A DNA stretch of 64,000 nucleotides from Rhodospirillaceae bacterium (GCA_022843945.1 JALHMR010000011.1:1-64000), one strand, 5' to 3'. Counted from the stretch's first letter, positions 1 through 8,040 are shown. Translations and numbers: made by a program. The notes: a model not told the origin generated them from the letters alone.

Positions 1-420
1 CGAGCGCTCGGCCAGCACGGCGCGGGCATGCGCCTTCAGCCAGTCGCGGACCCGGCGCGGCATGTGCTCCGTGTCGCCGCTGACCAGCAGCGCGTTGCCC
101 TCGCGGCGCGTCGGCCCACGCCCGCCGGTCTGCCGGATCACCAGCGCTTCGCCGAGGATCTCCAGGCTTGTCCCGTCCGCGAAGGGCACCGATGGCGGCA
201 GGGCTTTCAGGCGGCGCGCCACCCAGCCGGCCATGTCCCGGGCGAAGCGCAGGCCCTCGGACAGGCCGACGCCGCGCGGCAGGACGAGTTCAACGGGGTA
301 TTCGGCCGGGGCGGCCGGATCGACCCGCAGGTAAAGCCGGCGGGCTCGTCGCGAACGGCGGACGGCCAGCGCCACGGGCTGGCCCTCGATGTCGATGGTG
401 GGAGACTGCGACTCGGGCAT
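1..420 (-). CDS. YgjP-like (DUF45) metallopeptidase, N-terminal part
   Basis: The reverse strand from an ATG at 420 is open to the window edge (140 codons, no stop), so the 3' end is missing. The product starts MPESQSPTIDIEG, has the basic run RRSRRARRLYLRVDP, then a segment resembling the N-terminal beta-rich half of the M48-like YgjP/DUF45 family (VELVLPRGVGLSEGLRFA, then GWVARRLKALPPSVPFADG). In this family the zinc-binding HExxH lies in the C-terminal half, which is outside the window, so catalytic competence cannot be judged. An in-frame GTG three codons upstream is a possible alternative start. The gene is divergent from the Bug binding-protein gene at 564. Confidence 0.72.
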   Translation of the reverse strand, partial: MPESQSPTIDIEGQPVALAVRRSRRARRLYLRVDPAAPAEYPVELVLPRGVGLSEGLRFARDMAGWVARRLKALPPSVPFADGTSLEILGEALVIRQTGGRGPTRREGNALLVSGDTEHMPRRVRDWLKAHARAVLAERS

Positions 421-524
421 GCGTGTCACGACAGCAAGTATCGCTTGGTTGGACGGCGGAGCAAGAGTCGACCCGCGTCCAAAACCTGTTGCACCCGGCC
501 GGAGGCGGTGTTCTTATTGGGCAA

Positions 525-539
525 ATTGGTCAGGCCAAT
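525..539. promoter_or_regulatory. Palindromic operator candidate (ATTGG-TCAGG-CCAAT)
   Basis: This 15-bp site has perfect ATTGG/CCAAT arms and lies 24 bp before the binding-protein start at 564. Twelve of its bases (ATTGGTCAGGCC) recur in reverse orientation at 6951-6962, upstream of the tctC gene at 7058. TTGGTC-type palindromes are typical of FCD-class GntR regulators, and one is encoded at 5079-5798. The regulator assignment is inference. Confidence 0.5.
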
Positions 540-563
540 AATATGACAAGGGAGAAACGTAAA

Positions 564-1550
564 ATGCTCAATCGCCGTCTATTTCTTGCTTCCGCTGCCG
601 CTGCGACCGCCATCCCGTCCCTCGGGCTGCGCGAGGCCGGAGCGCAGGCTTTCCCCTCGCGACCCATCACCTTCGTCGTTCCCTGGGGTGCCGGCGGCGG
701 CACCGACGCGACCGCGCGTATCTACGGCACGCTGATGGAGAAGGAGCTCGGTCAGCCGGTGAACGTGGTCAACCGGACCGGCGGCAACGGCGTGGTCGGT
801 CACTCCGCCTTCTCCACCGGAGCGCAACCGGACGGCTACACGATCGGCATGATCACGGTCGAGATCGGCATGATGAAGTGGGCGGGTATTTCCGACCTGA
901 CCTACGAGAACTTCACGCCGCTGGCGCTGGTCAACGAGGACCCGCCGGGCGTCACGGTCGGCGAAGGCTCGCCGTACAAGAACATCAAGGAGCTGGTCGA
1001 CGCCATCAAGGCGAACCCCGGCAAGCTCAAGGCTTCGGGCACCAGCCAGGGCGGCATCTGGCACCTGGCGCTGGCGGGGTGGCTGCAGAAGATGGGCCTC
1101 AAGGCCGATGCGGTGCCGTGGGTGCCGTCGAACGGCGCGGCTCCTGCCATGCAGGACCTGGCGGCCGGCGGCATCGACATCGTCACCTGCTCGCTGCCCG
1201 AGGCGCGCGCCATGATCGACGCCAAGAAGGCCCGGCCGCTGGCGATCATGGCAACCAAGCGCGATGCCGCTTTCCCCAACGTGCCGACGCTGAAGGAAGG
1301 CGCTGGCGTGGAATGGACCATCGGCGCCTGGCGCGGCATCGGCGCGCCCAAGGGCCTGCCCAAGCCCGTGGCGGACCGCCTGGAAGCGGTGATCAAGAAG
1401 ATTCACGACAGCAAGGAATTCCGCGAATTCATGGCCTCGCGCGGCTTCGGCGTGGTATGGGCGGACAGCGCCGGTTTCCGCAAGCACATGCAGGAAGACC
1501 TGGCGAAGATGGGTGAGGTCATGAAGGCGGTCGGCATCGCCAAGACCTGA
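564..1550 (+). CDS. Bug/TctC-family tripartite tricarboxylate transporter binding protein
   Basis: Periplasmic solute-binding protein of 328 aa for a tripartite tricarboxylate transporter (TTT); the substrate is probably a carboxylate but cannot be read from sequence. The N-terminus MLNRRLFLASAAAATAIP has a twin-arginine-like or Sec leader with a hydrophobic core ending near AGAQA. The family signature RPITFVVPWGAGGGTDATAR follows immediately. The start at 564 is preferred because GGGAGAA lies 8 nt upstream; an in-frame ATG at 543 exists but lacks such a site. No permease genes follow, so this is an orphan binding protein. It shares long similar stretches with the TctC at 7058 (GGIWHLAL, PWVPS, SLPEARAMIDA), so the two are paralogues that may share the TctAB at 8158-10129. 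Confidence 0.93.
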   Translation: MLNRRLFLASAAAATAIPSLGLREAGAQAFPSRPITFVVPWGAGGGTDATARIYGTLMEKELGQPVNVVNRTGGNGVVGHSAFSTGAQPDGYTIGMITVEIGMMKWAGISDLTYENFTPLALVNEDPPGVTVGEGSPYKNIKELVDAIKANPGKLKASGTSQGGIWHLALAGWLQKMGLKADAVPWVPSNGAAPAMQDLAAGGIDIVTCSLPEARAMIDAKKARPLAIMATKRDAAFPNVPTLKEGAGVEWTIGAWRGIGAPKGLPKPVADRLEAVIKKIHDSKEFREFMASRGFGVVWADSAGFRKHMQEDLAKMGEVMKAVGIAKT

Positions 1551-1571
1551 CGCGGTTTTCAGCAGCTTCAG

Positions 1572-1608
1572 CCGCCGGCGTCAGTGATGGCGCCGGCGGT
1601 TCTGTTTT
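1572..1608 (+). terminator. Rho-independent terminator
   Basis: CCGCCGGCG at 1572-1580 pairs perfectly with CGCCGGCGG at 1591-1599 (9-bp stem, 10-nt loop) and is followed by TTCTGTTTT. It lies 21 bp after the binding-protein stop and should end that monocistronic transcript. Confidence 0.85.
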
Positions 1609-1647
1609 AAGCACATGACGTCATAAGTAACCCTCTCCCCTTGCGGG

Positions 1648-1671
1648 GGGAGTTATCACCTTGACTGCACA
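1648..1671. repeat. Left terminal inverted repeat of the IS
   Basis: Begins GGGAGTTATCACC and pairs with 3672-3695 with two mismatches over 24 bp. The preceding 8 bases (1640-1647) are the left copy of the target duplication. Confidence 0.9.
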
Positions 1672-1820
1672 TGACACAAGCCTTAAATCTGGCAAGACAG
1701 GCCGGCTACGCAAACCCGATAGCTTTGATTTGACTCCGAGTATCACACTCGGAACCGCTCCGTACGTTTTTGTGCTGCCCGACGGCTCGGTTCTAAGGGG
1801 AGGCAAAAGGGGCCCATCCA

Positions 1821-2492
1821 ATGGCAAGAGAAATAAGGTTCGCCGTAGGAACCCGAGATGATTTGCGCTCATCGGTGTGGAGGCTTTGGGGCAACAAGAA
1901 CGATTTGTTCTTAGCCGCCAGATCTTCGGTGGGCGTATCCAAGATTAGCTTTCATGCCTCCGGCATTTGCCGCCATGCGGTGGTATCGCAAACACCAAGA
2001 GCGCCGCTTGATCGATGGACGAGGGTCGCCAGAACGCGAGAGGGAATAACGCCAGTTATCGACCTAATTGTCCCGGCCTTTCAGGTGGAGAAAGGTTTTC
2101 GCGATAAGGCGCCGCCGATCAATAAGCAGATGGAGCTAATAGACATCCCCGAGGATGGAACGAAGCGGATTATCCGTATCTTTTTAACGGACCCAAACTT
2201 TGCAGAGGCAGATGTACTCAATATCCCGCGTACTGCCCCAATATCGTTTCATGGCCGCGTCGATTTATTGCGAGAGACGGCTTGGATCGTGTCTTACCGC
2301 GACCAGCTTAAACCTGAGGAGTGGCGATTTCTCGACGGATTGGTGAAAACAACAAAGATCAATCTAAAGCCGGGCAGCTCGCCTGACGGCATGCGTGCCT
2401 CGATGCATATTTTCGAGCAGACCACGCCGCGTATGATAATCGATGTCCAACTCGGACCGGGGAACATTCATGTCGAAGAAACCGCAAGATAG
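1821..2492 (+). CDS. IS passenger gene, unknown function
   Basis: A 223-aa soluble protein without a signal peptide or membrane segment. It starts MAREIRFAVGTRDD with an AGGGG motif about 8 nt upstream. I recognise no domain. The middle part (ITPVIDLIVPAFQVEKGF, then a segment with RIFLTDPNFAEADV) looks like an alternating alpha/beta fold. It lies wholly inside the IS ends and is therefore carried by the element; codon use and GC are milder than in the host genes around it. It overlaps the downstream small ORF by 23 bp, so the two are probably translated together. Confidence 0.7.
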   Translation: MAREIRFAVGTRDDLRSSVWRLWGNKNDLFLAARSSVGVSKISFHASGICRHAVVSQTPRAPLDRWTRVARTREGITPVIDLIVPAFQVEKGFRDKAPPINKQMELIDIPEDGTKRIIRIFLTDPNFAEADVLNIPRTAPISFHGRVDLLRETAWIVSYRDQLKPEEWRFLDGLVKTTKINLKPGSSPDGMRASMHIFEQTTPRMIIDVQLGPGNIHVEETAR

Positions 2493-2670
2493 GCCGATCC
2501 AGGACACCATTTTCTATGATGAGCAAGAAACGGCGCGGCGCCGCGACGAGGTGATTCGCCGGATGGCAGCCACCCCGCCTCAGCCGCGCGTGCCTAAGTC
2601 TTCTCGTCGTCCCAGAAAGGCAAAGAAAGCTGGCGCGGCACGGAAGGGCCGCGCCCCGGGAAAACCCTAG
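2470..2670 (+). CDS. IS passenger gene, small basic protein
   Basis: A 66-aa protein starting MSKKPQDRPIQDTIFYDEQE, with a very basic, Ala/Lys/Arg-rich C-terminus (SRRPRKAKKAGAARKGRAP). The start at 2470 has GGGGAA 6-8 nt upstream; an in-frame upstream ATG at 2443 has none. The basic tail suggests nucleic-acid contact, but no family is recognised. It overlaps the end of the previous passenger gene and sits between it and the convergent transposase gene inside the IS. Confidence 0.6.
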   Translation: MSKKPQDRPIQDTIFYDEQETARRRDEVIRRMAATPPQPRVPKSSRRPRKAKKAGAARKGRAPGKP

Positions 2671-2694
2671 TCGGCCACTTTGGCGCCGGCGCTG

Positions 2695-3630
2695 TCAGTG
2701 CCTTGAATACGTCACCCGCTTGCCGACGACGCCAGCAACCGCCCGAGTAGCCCGCGAAGCGTCCGCAACCCCAAGAGCCTGCCGTTCGTTGTAACGAAAA
2801 TCGAATTCCGCAAGGTACCGCTTTAGATGCTGCTGCGAGACATGGTGATACGTCCCGGCGATGCCGCGCTTCAGGATGCTGAAGTAGCCCTCAATCGTGT
2901 TCGTGTGCGCTTCGCCCCGGACGTATTCGCCGATGCTATGGTTGACAACTTCATGGCTGGCGAACATCGGACCGACGAGGCGGTACTGGCCCTCGCCATC
3001 CGTCATAAGAGCGGTCGCCTTGTGAAGCTGTTCCACAAGAATTGGCTTCAGCGTCTTGGCGGTCACTTCGGGAATGTGCTGCGACCGGACCTTGCCGCCG
3101 CGCTCAACGAGCGAAAAGACAATCTCTTTGCCTTGCCCGCCGATGTTGCCCTTCGTGCGCTTGCGGCGATGCTTGTTCTTTTCCTTCCCGCCCACATACG
3201 TCTCATCGGCCTCAACCGTCTTACCTTCCCCGCCCAGCGGGCCAGCCGGATTGAGGACGCGCATGCCCTCGCGGATGCGATGCGCCATGAACCACGCCGT
3301 CTTGTACGGCAGGCCAAGCATGCGATGAAGCTGATGGGCGCTGATGCCTTTCTTGCTGGCGCACATAAGGTGCGTTGCCAGAAGCCACTTGGTCAGCGGG
3401 ATATGCGACCGCTCGTAAATCGTCCCTACAGCCGCCGTGAACTTCTTCCGGCAGTCCTTGCAGTGGTACCAGCCCGGACCCATCGACTTGCCACCCAGCA
3501 CCGCTATGCGGTCAAAGCCGCCACAGAACGGGCAATAGGCACCCTTGGGCCAGCGGATGGCTTCGAAGTGGCTACGGGCCGCCTCAAGGTCCGTAAAGAT
3601 CGGGTTGGTCAGGTCTACGGTCGCGGTCAT
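2695..3630 (-). CDS. IS1595-family (ISXO2-like) transposase
   Basis: A 311-aa transposase that should cut and integrate the surrounding element. It has an N-terminal zinc ribbon (CPFCGG ... CKDCRKKFT), the catalytic-domain opening VEADETYVGG with the first Asp, a second Asp in ALMTDGEGQY, and the late motif NTIEGYFSILKRG typical of the IS1595 family. The start at 3630 is chosen because AAGGAG lies 6 nt upstream; the longer frame to 3663 adds only an atypical leader. The gene is full length and undamaged. Confidence 0.93.
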   Translation of the reverse strand: MTATVDLTNPIFTDLEAARSHFEAIRWPKGAYCPFCGGFDRIAVLGGKSMGPGWYHCKDCRKKFTAAVGTIYERSHIPLTKWLLATHLMCASKKGISAHQLHRMLGLPYKTAWFMAHRIREGMRVLNPAGPLGGEGKTVEADETYVGGKEKNKHRRKRTKGNIGGQGKEIVFSLVERGGKVRSQHIPEVTAKTLKPILVEQLHKATALMTDGEGQYRLVGPMFASHEVVNHSIGEYVRGEAHTNTIEGYFSILKRGIAGTYHHVSQQHLKRYLAEFDFRYNERQALGVADASRATRAVAGVVGKRVTYSRH

Positions 3631-3671
3631 GTCTAACTCCTTCAATGGCAGCGAATATGCCAAATCCAGAG

Positions 3672-3695
3672 TGTTCAGTCAAGGTGATAATTCCC
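3672..3695. repeat. Right terminal inverted repeat of the IS
   Basis: Reads TGTTCAGTCAAGG and ends AATTCCC; its reverse complement matches 1648-1671 except at two positions. The following 8 bases (3696-3703, CTTGCGGG) are the right copy of the target duplication. Confidence 0.9.
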
Positions 3696-3741
3696 CTTGC
3701 GGGAGAGGGTGCGAGCGAAGCGAGCGGGTGAGGGGTAGCGC
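3696..3741. repeat. Dispersed palindromic repeat, split by the IS
   Basis: CTTGCGGGAGAGGGT followed by GCGAGCGAAGCGAGC and GGTGAGGGG is one side of a palindromic repeat; its other side (CCCTCTCCC, 1631-1639) lies beyond the left end of the IS. Related C/G-rich palindromes occur at 17272-17365. Confidence 0.6.
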
Positions 3742-3783
3742 GCGGTAACATACATTCCAAGTCTGACGAGCGAGGGGGGCGCA

Positions 3784-4971
3784 ATGCCTGGCTGGGTTCG
3801 CCGGTTAAGCAAATGGCTGGCCGAAATGAGCATTAAAGGCATCGCCGCTTGGGTTTTTGGAGCGGCTGTCACAGCCGCCGGCCTTTCCGATGCTCTTTGG
3901 GACTGGTGGTATGACCCGCCGGCCTTCGTTTTGAGTGGTTTGTTTCGGCCCGTGCTCTCGCTGACTGGCCTACTGTTGATATGCGCCGGTTTTCTATGGA
4001 CGAAAACCAACTCATCAAGAAAGCCTTCATCGCCACGCAAACCGGTCGGGGGATCAACCAGGCCAGTCGAAACCAAGGAGATTGACGTTGCTCAATACGC
4101 CGAAGCGCTCGTTGCACATAAGCGGGAGGAATGGTCGATCGGTCAGAGCGAAGCGATTGCGCTGGGCTACGAAAGCCCCGTGCTTGAACTTCCACCCAAC
4201 ATCAGGGACGGGCCTCGGATGCAAACCTATATCGAATCCCTGCAGCGGTTGCCGCAAATGCAGGGTGTCAACTGCGAAGAGATATATGCGCGTTGGCATC
4301 GCGATTTGCCTAAGCGCTTCCGCAACGACCCGAACGTAATGATCGACGTACCTTTGGATTCATTGTCAGAATCGGTGAAAGCATATCCGTGCGACTTCGC
4401 GATCATCTGTGGCCTCGAAAGGGAATTGGGTTGGCGCCCCCTGGGTGTCACAGGAGATGTACTTGCCGTGACCGCTGACGGACAAACAATTCTGCTGCTC
4501 AACCGAGGCAAAAAGATTTCGAGAGACGCGCCTGATCATTTGCATGTTTTTGGTGGAGCGACTGATCCCTTCTATGACTTGGGATCGCTTGCACACTGCG
4601 CCGAGCGGGAATTCAGAGAAGAGTCCGGAAGGCAGTGCAGCGTTGCGAACTGCCCCGTTCTTTTGCATCGAGAGGACTCTTATAAAATGTCAATGATCAC
4701 GTACCTCGGGGTCTCTGTGCAGAATAGCGACTCATACGAAACAGAAGAGGGTGTGGTGTATGCGCTTAATCTTATGAACTGGGACGCGGTCGTGAACTGC
4801 TTTCTAAACAAAGAGTGGGTCGACAGTGGGCGGCAAGCGTTTTTGGTCTGGCTTGGTCTCGGGTGCCCGGTTCAAGGCCAAGTTTCACCTTCAATTGCAC
4901 CCGAATATGCGCGGCTCTTGTACGAGAAGAGCCTGAATATCTGTCGTAGCAAGGGACTGGTGAGAGTCTGA
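3784..4971 (+). CDS. Membrane-anchored Nudix-like protein
   Basis: A 395-aa protein with two predicted N-terminal membrane segments (about residues 18-40, AAWVFGAAVTAAGL, and 46-68, VLSLTGLLLICAGF), a basic/Ser-Pro linker (SSRKPSSPRKP), and a cytoplasmic region with a Nudix-like box at about 257-283. The metal-binding half REFREESG (275-282) is intact. The first half is irregular: the expected Glu before it is replaced by Gly, with a GG pair displaced upstream. This suggests a diverged pyrophosphohydrolase or a nucleotide-binding derivative. Base composition is lower in GC than the flanks, and it sits directly beside an IS, so horizontal origin is likely. Substrate unknown. Confidence 0.75.
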   Translation: MPGWVRRLSKWLAEMSIKGIAAWVFGAAVTAAGLSDALWDWWYDPPAFVLSGLFRPVLSLTGLLLICAGFLWTKTNSSRKPSSPRKPVGGSTRPVETKEIDVAQYAEALVAHKREEWSIGQSEAIALGYESPVLELPPNIRDGPRMQTYIESLQRLPQMQGVNCEEIYARWHRDLPKRFRNDPNVMIDVPLDSLSESVKAYPCDFAIICGLERELGWRPLGVTGDVLAVTADGQTILLLNRGKKISRDAPDHLHVFGGATDPFYDLGSLAHCAEREFREESGRQCSVANCPVLLHREDSYKMSMITYLGVSVQNSDSYETEEGVVYALNLMNWDAVVNCFLNKEWVDSGRQAFLVWLGLGCPVQGQVSPSIAPEYARLLYEKSLNICRSKGLVRV

Positions 4972-5078
4972 ATAGGGATGCCGTTTCGGGATGCCGCCTG
5001 TGATGAATGACGTTTGAGCGAGGTTGAGCGCTGCACCCAGGGCCGCAGAGGCATCAATCAATGATCTTGCAATGCCTG

Positions 5079-5798
5079 TCAGCCGGGGCGCTTGCCGGCG
5101 CTGGCTTCGTCGGCGCGCAGCAGGGTCATCTCGACATGAACGAGATGGGACAGCATGGCGGCATGCGCGCCGGATGCGTCGCGCCGCTCCAGGCAGGCGT
5201 AGATCGTGCGATGATCGTCGATGGTCATGCTCTGCTGATGCGTGAGTTGTGTGCGCTCGCTGAGCACGGCGAAGATCGGGCCGAACATGCCCTTCCACAG
5301 CCCTTCGACGATCTCGATGACCACGGTGTTGCGGGTGGCCCGCGCGATGCGCTCGTGAAACTGGCGGTCGGCGTCGAGCTTCTCCCAATGCGTGCCGTTG
5401 CGCCGGCGCTCGGAGAGCTCGATGGCCTCGAGCACGCCAGCGAGATCCCCGTTGGTGACGGTCTGGCAGGCCAGGGCGGCGACCGGCGGCTCCACCAGGC
5501 GACGCGCGCCGATCAGCTCGAACGGGCCGGGGCCCGTATCGGTGCCGCCCTCGGCGCCCTCGACCAGCCGCGGCCTGATAAAGGCGCCCGATCCCGTGCG
5601 CACCTCGATCAGGCCGGCGATCTCGAGCGCGATCAGGGCCTCGCGCACCGTCGGCCGGCTGATACCCAGCTGCTTGGCGAGGTCGCGCTCCGCCGGAAGC
5701 CGGCCACCCGCGGCGTATTCGCCCGAGCGGATCAGCTCGGCGATCTGGTCGGCCGCCTGCTGATAGAGCCGCTGGGTATTGATGGCCTGGATCGGCAT
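5079..5798 (-). CDS. GntR-family (FCD) transcriptional regulator
   Basis: A 239-aa regulator with an N-terminal winged helix (LYQQAADQIAELIRSGEY, then LPAERDLAKQLGISRPTVRE) and an all-helical FCD ligand domain (DRQFHERIARATRN and a late DDHRTIYACLERRD). The start MPIQAINTQRL at 5798 is used; the reading frame continues upstream but overlaps the preceding gene. Its ATG is 4 nt after the Ldh2-type gene's stop, so the two form an operon. Candidate operators upstream of the divergent tctC (6951-6994) and of the orphan binding protein (525-539) make it the likely local regulator of carboxylate uptake. Confidence 0.93.
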   Translation of the reverse strand: MPIQAINTQRLYQQAADQIAELIRSGEYAAGGRLPAERDLAKQLGISRPTVREALIALEIAGLIEVRTGSGAFIRPRLVEGAEGGTDTGPGPFELIGARRLVEPPVAALACQTVTNGDLAGVLEAIELSERRRNGTHWEKLDADRQFHERIARATRNTVVIEIVEGLWKGMFGPIFAVLSERTQLTHQQSMTIDDHRTIYACLERRDASGAHAAMLSHLVHVEMTLLRADEASAGKRPG

Positions 5799-5802
5799 CG
5801 CG

Positions 5803-6876
5803 TCACGATCCCGCGGGAGGCAAGGGGACGCCGAGCTTCTCGGCCCAAGGCTTGAGCAACGGCATGATATCGGGGTGCAGGGCGACGCCGCCGAGGATCT
5901 GGTCGGCGCGGCGCTTGAGGCCGCGCTCGCCGGGCAGCCGCACCGGCGGCTTGCCCGGCAGTGCCGGCACGCCACGACAGGCATCGGCGAACCAGCCCGT
6001 CTCGCGCTCGAAGGCATCGCGGCCGGCGAAGGCGCCCGGATCGATGACCTGCAGGAAGACCGAAGCGCCCCAGTTCTTCACGCCGTCGGCGCGACCGTGG
6101 CCGCCGAGCGCGGAGGTCAGCGCTTCGACCAGCAGGCCGAGGCCGAAACCCTTGTGGCCGAGATCGGCGCCGCCCAGAGGCAGGATGGCGCCTTTCGGTT
6201 CATTGAACAGGACCGAAGGATCATTGGTGGCATTGCCGGCGGCATCGATCAGCCACGGACCATCGAGCTTGCGGCCATGCTGGTGCTGCCGGATGGTCAT
6301 GCCGTTGGTCGTTGTCGAGGCGCTGATATCGACGATCACCGGATCGCCTTCGGTCGGCCAGCCGAAGGCCAGGGGGTTCGGCGTGTAGAGCGGCGTCGCG
6401 CCGCCGAACGGCGTCACCGATTTGACCGACGGATCGGAGCAGGTCAGCAGGGTCATCAGGCCGACATCGGTGGCGCGCTTCGGGTAGGCGGCGAGGCAGC
6501 CAATATGGCTGGAGCGGCGGATGACCACGGTGACGACCTTGTGGGTCAGCGCGCGCTCGATGGCCAGGTCGAGAGCGCGGCAGACCAGCCAGGGACCCGG
6601 CAGATAGCGCCCGTCCCAGGTCAGCACGTTGCCATGATCGGCGATGATCTCGGGCTCGCCGTCCTTGGCCATCGTGCCTTTCTCGATCTCGCCGAGATAG
6701 GGCGCCAGCAGCGCCAGGCCGTGCGTCGAATGCCCGAGGAGATCGCCCTCGAGCAGGATTTCCGCCACCGTCGCCGCCTTGTCGGGGGACAGCCCCGCCC
6801 GGCGCAACAGCTGGACCGCCATCGCGCCGAGCCTCTCGGCTGCATAGCGGGGCGTGGGGGAAGCGTCGGGCGGCAT
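5803..6876 (-). CDS. Ldh2-family malate/lactate dehydrogenase-like oxidoreductase
   Basis: A 357-aa NAD(P)-dependent oxidoreductase of the Ldh2/MDH2/YlbC family, acting on 2-hydroxy acids or imino acids. Family features are LLGHSTHGLALLAPYL near residue 50, SSHIGCLAAYPKRA near 127, a conserved segment with YTPNPLAFGWPT, and GHKGFGLGLLVEALTSAL near the end. Length is normal for the family. It is the first gene of an operon with the GntR regulator and divergent from tctCBA, which fits oxidation of a hydroxy acid imported by that transporter. The exact substrate is unknown. Confidence 0.92.
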   Translation of the reverse strand: MPPDASPTPRYAAERLGAMAVQLLRRAGLSPDKAATVAEILLEGDLLGHSTHGLALLAPYLGEIEKGTMAKDGEPEIIADHGNVLTWDGRYLPGPWLVCRALDLAIERALTHKVVTVVIRRSSHIGCLAAYPKRATDVGLMTLLTCSDPSVKSVTPFGGATPLYTPNPLAFGWPTEGDPVIVDISASTTTNGMTIRQHQHGRKLDGPWLIDAAGNATNDPSVLFNEPKGAILPLGGADLGHKGFGLGLLVEALTSALGGHGRADGVKNWGASVFLQVIDPGAFAGRDAFERETGWFADACRGVPALPGKPPVRLPGERGLKRRADQILGGVALHPDIMPLLKPWAEKLGVPLPPAGS

Positions 6877-6950
6877 GGGCTCTCCGGATCAAGTCGTTGG
6901 ACGATCAAACAATAGAGCGCGTGCCGCGGCACCCGCAAACCCCTACAACC

Positions 6951-6994
6951 GGCCTGACCAATAGACCTAAATTGGCTTGACAGCTTGTCCAATT
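6951..6994. promoter_or_regulatory. Two operator candidates in the ldh2/tctC divergent promoter region
   Basis: GGCCTGACCAAT (6951-6962) is the reverse complement of 12 bases of the palindrome at 525-539. Next to it AATTGG (6970-6975) and CCAATT (6989-6994) form an inverted repeat around a TTGACA (6977-6982), which could be the -35 element for tctC. A regulator bound here would occlude that promoter. The likely binder is the GntR protein encoded at 5079-5798. Confidence 0.5.
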
Positions 6995-7057
6995 CAATCG
7001 CAAAGTTTGGCAACTCAAAAGTCGCGGTTAGCGGCTCCGACACCCAGGGAGGGCGTG

Positions 7058-8032
7058 ATGCGCCAGCGTTTTCAGCAAGTGATGGCTCTGGGCCTGCTTG
7101 GCCTGGTGGGGCTCGCGAGCCCGACGCAAGCGGCGTGGCCGGACCGGCCGGTGACGATCATCGTTCCCTGGGGTGCCGGCGGTGCCGCCGATGCGCTCTC
7201 GCGCATTCTCGCCCCGATGCTGGAGCAGGAGTTCAAGCAGCCGTTCAACGTCGTGCTGCGGCCGGGCGGCAGCGGCGTGGTCGGCCACACGGCGATCGCC
7301 CAGGCGCGGCCGGATGGCTACACGATCGGCCTCGGCACGGTTGAGATCGTGATGCTGCAGCATCAGAATCTGGCGCCGATCAACCACAAGGACTTCACCC
7401 CCTTCGCCATCATCAACGCCGATGCCGGCGGGCTGATCGTCGGCACGGACTCGCCCTACAAGACGGCGAAGGAGCTGATCGAGGACATCAAACGCAAGCC
7501 GGCCGGCGCGCTCAAGGCGTCCGGAACCGGGCAGGGCGGCATCTGGCATCTCGGGCTGGTCGGCTGGCTGCTTGACGAGGGCGTCGAGCCGGCGCGTGTC
7601 CCGTGGGTGCCGAGCCAGGGTGCAGGTCCGGCGATGACCGACCTGGTGGCCGGCGGCGTCGCCTTCGTCACCGCCTCGCTGCCCGAAGGCCGCGCCATGA
7701 TCGACGCCGGCAAGGCGCGCGCGCTGGCCAACATGGATACCAAGCGCCTGGCGCTCTATCCCAACGTGCCGACGCTGACCGAGGCGACGGGCACCAAGTG
7801 GTCGGTGCTCACCTGGCGCGGCGTGTTCGGGCCCAAGGGCATCCCGCAGGAGGTCAGCGACCGCCTGGTGCCGGCGCTCCAGAAGGCCCATGCCAGCAAG
7901 GAGTTCCAGGACTTCATGCGTGACCGTGGCTTCGGCGTGGCCTGGATGGGTCCGGCCGACGCCAGCCGCTTCATGGACAAGTCCTACGATGACTTCGGCC
8001 GGGTGATGAAGGCTTCCGGCATGATCAAGTAG
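7058..8032 (+). CDS. tctC: TctC-type TTT binding protein
   Basis: A 324-aa periplasmic binding protein with signal peptide MRQRFQQVMALGLLGLVGLA ending near TQA|AW, followed by the Bug signature WPDRPVTIIVPWGAGGAADA. It delivers a carboxylate to the TctAB membrane complex encoded downstream. The start is set by GGGAGGG 5-9 nt upstream of the ATG at 7058. It is paralogous to the protein at 564-1550. A strong hairpin at 8041-8066 separates it from tctB, which fits the usual excess of binding protein over permease. Confidence 0.95.
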   Translation: MRQRFQQVMALGLLGLVGLASPTQAAWPDRPVTIIVPWGAGGAADALSRILAPMLEQEFKQPFNVVLRPGGSGVVGHTAIAQARPDGYTIGLGTVEIVMLQHQNLAPINHKDFTPFAIINADAGGLIVGTDSPYKTAKELIEDIKRKPAGALKASGTGQGGIWHLGLVGWLLDEGVEPARVPWVPSQGAGPAMTDLVAGGVAFVTASLPEGRAMIDAGKARALANMDTKRLALYPNVPTLTEATGTKWSVLTWRGVFGPKGIPQEVSDRLVPALQKAHASKEFQDFMRDRGFGVAWMGPADASRFMDKSYDDFGRVMKASGMIK

Positions 8033-8040
8033 TTGCCGTT

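Larger units (their letters stand above)
1648..3695 (-). mobile_element. IS1595-family insertion sequence with passenger genes
   Basis: A 2048-bp element bounded by 24-bp terminal inverted repeats (1648-1671 and 3672-3695; they differ at two positions) and flanked by a perfect 8-bp direct repeat CTTGCGGG (1640-1647 and 3696-3703), which is the target duplication size known for IS1595. It holds an ISXO2-like transposase gene on the minus strand and two passenger ORFs on the plus strand. Removing the element and one repeat restores an uninterrupted palindrome (CCCTCTCCCCTTGCGGGAGAGGG without the insert), so the pre-insertion target can be reconstructed exactly. The intact ends and duplication indicate a recent, possibly active insertion. 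Confidence 0.92.

Noticed and set aside
1661-1861. 66-aa frame at the left IS end
   Set aside because: Its only start is a TTG within the terminal repeat, it overlaps the next ORF in another frame and has no ribosome-binding site.
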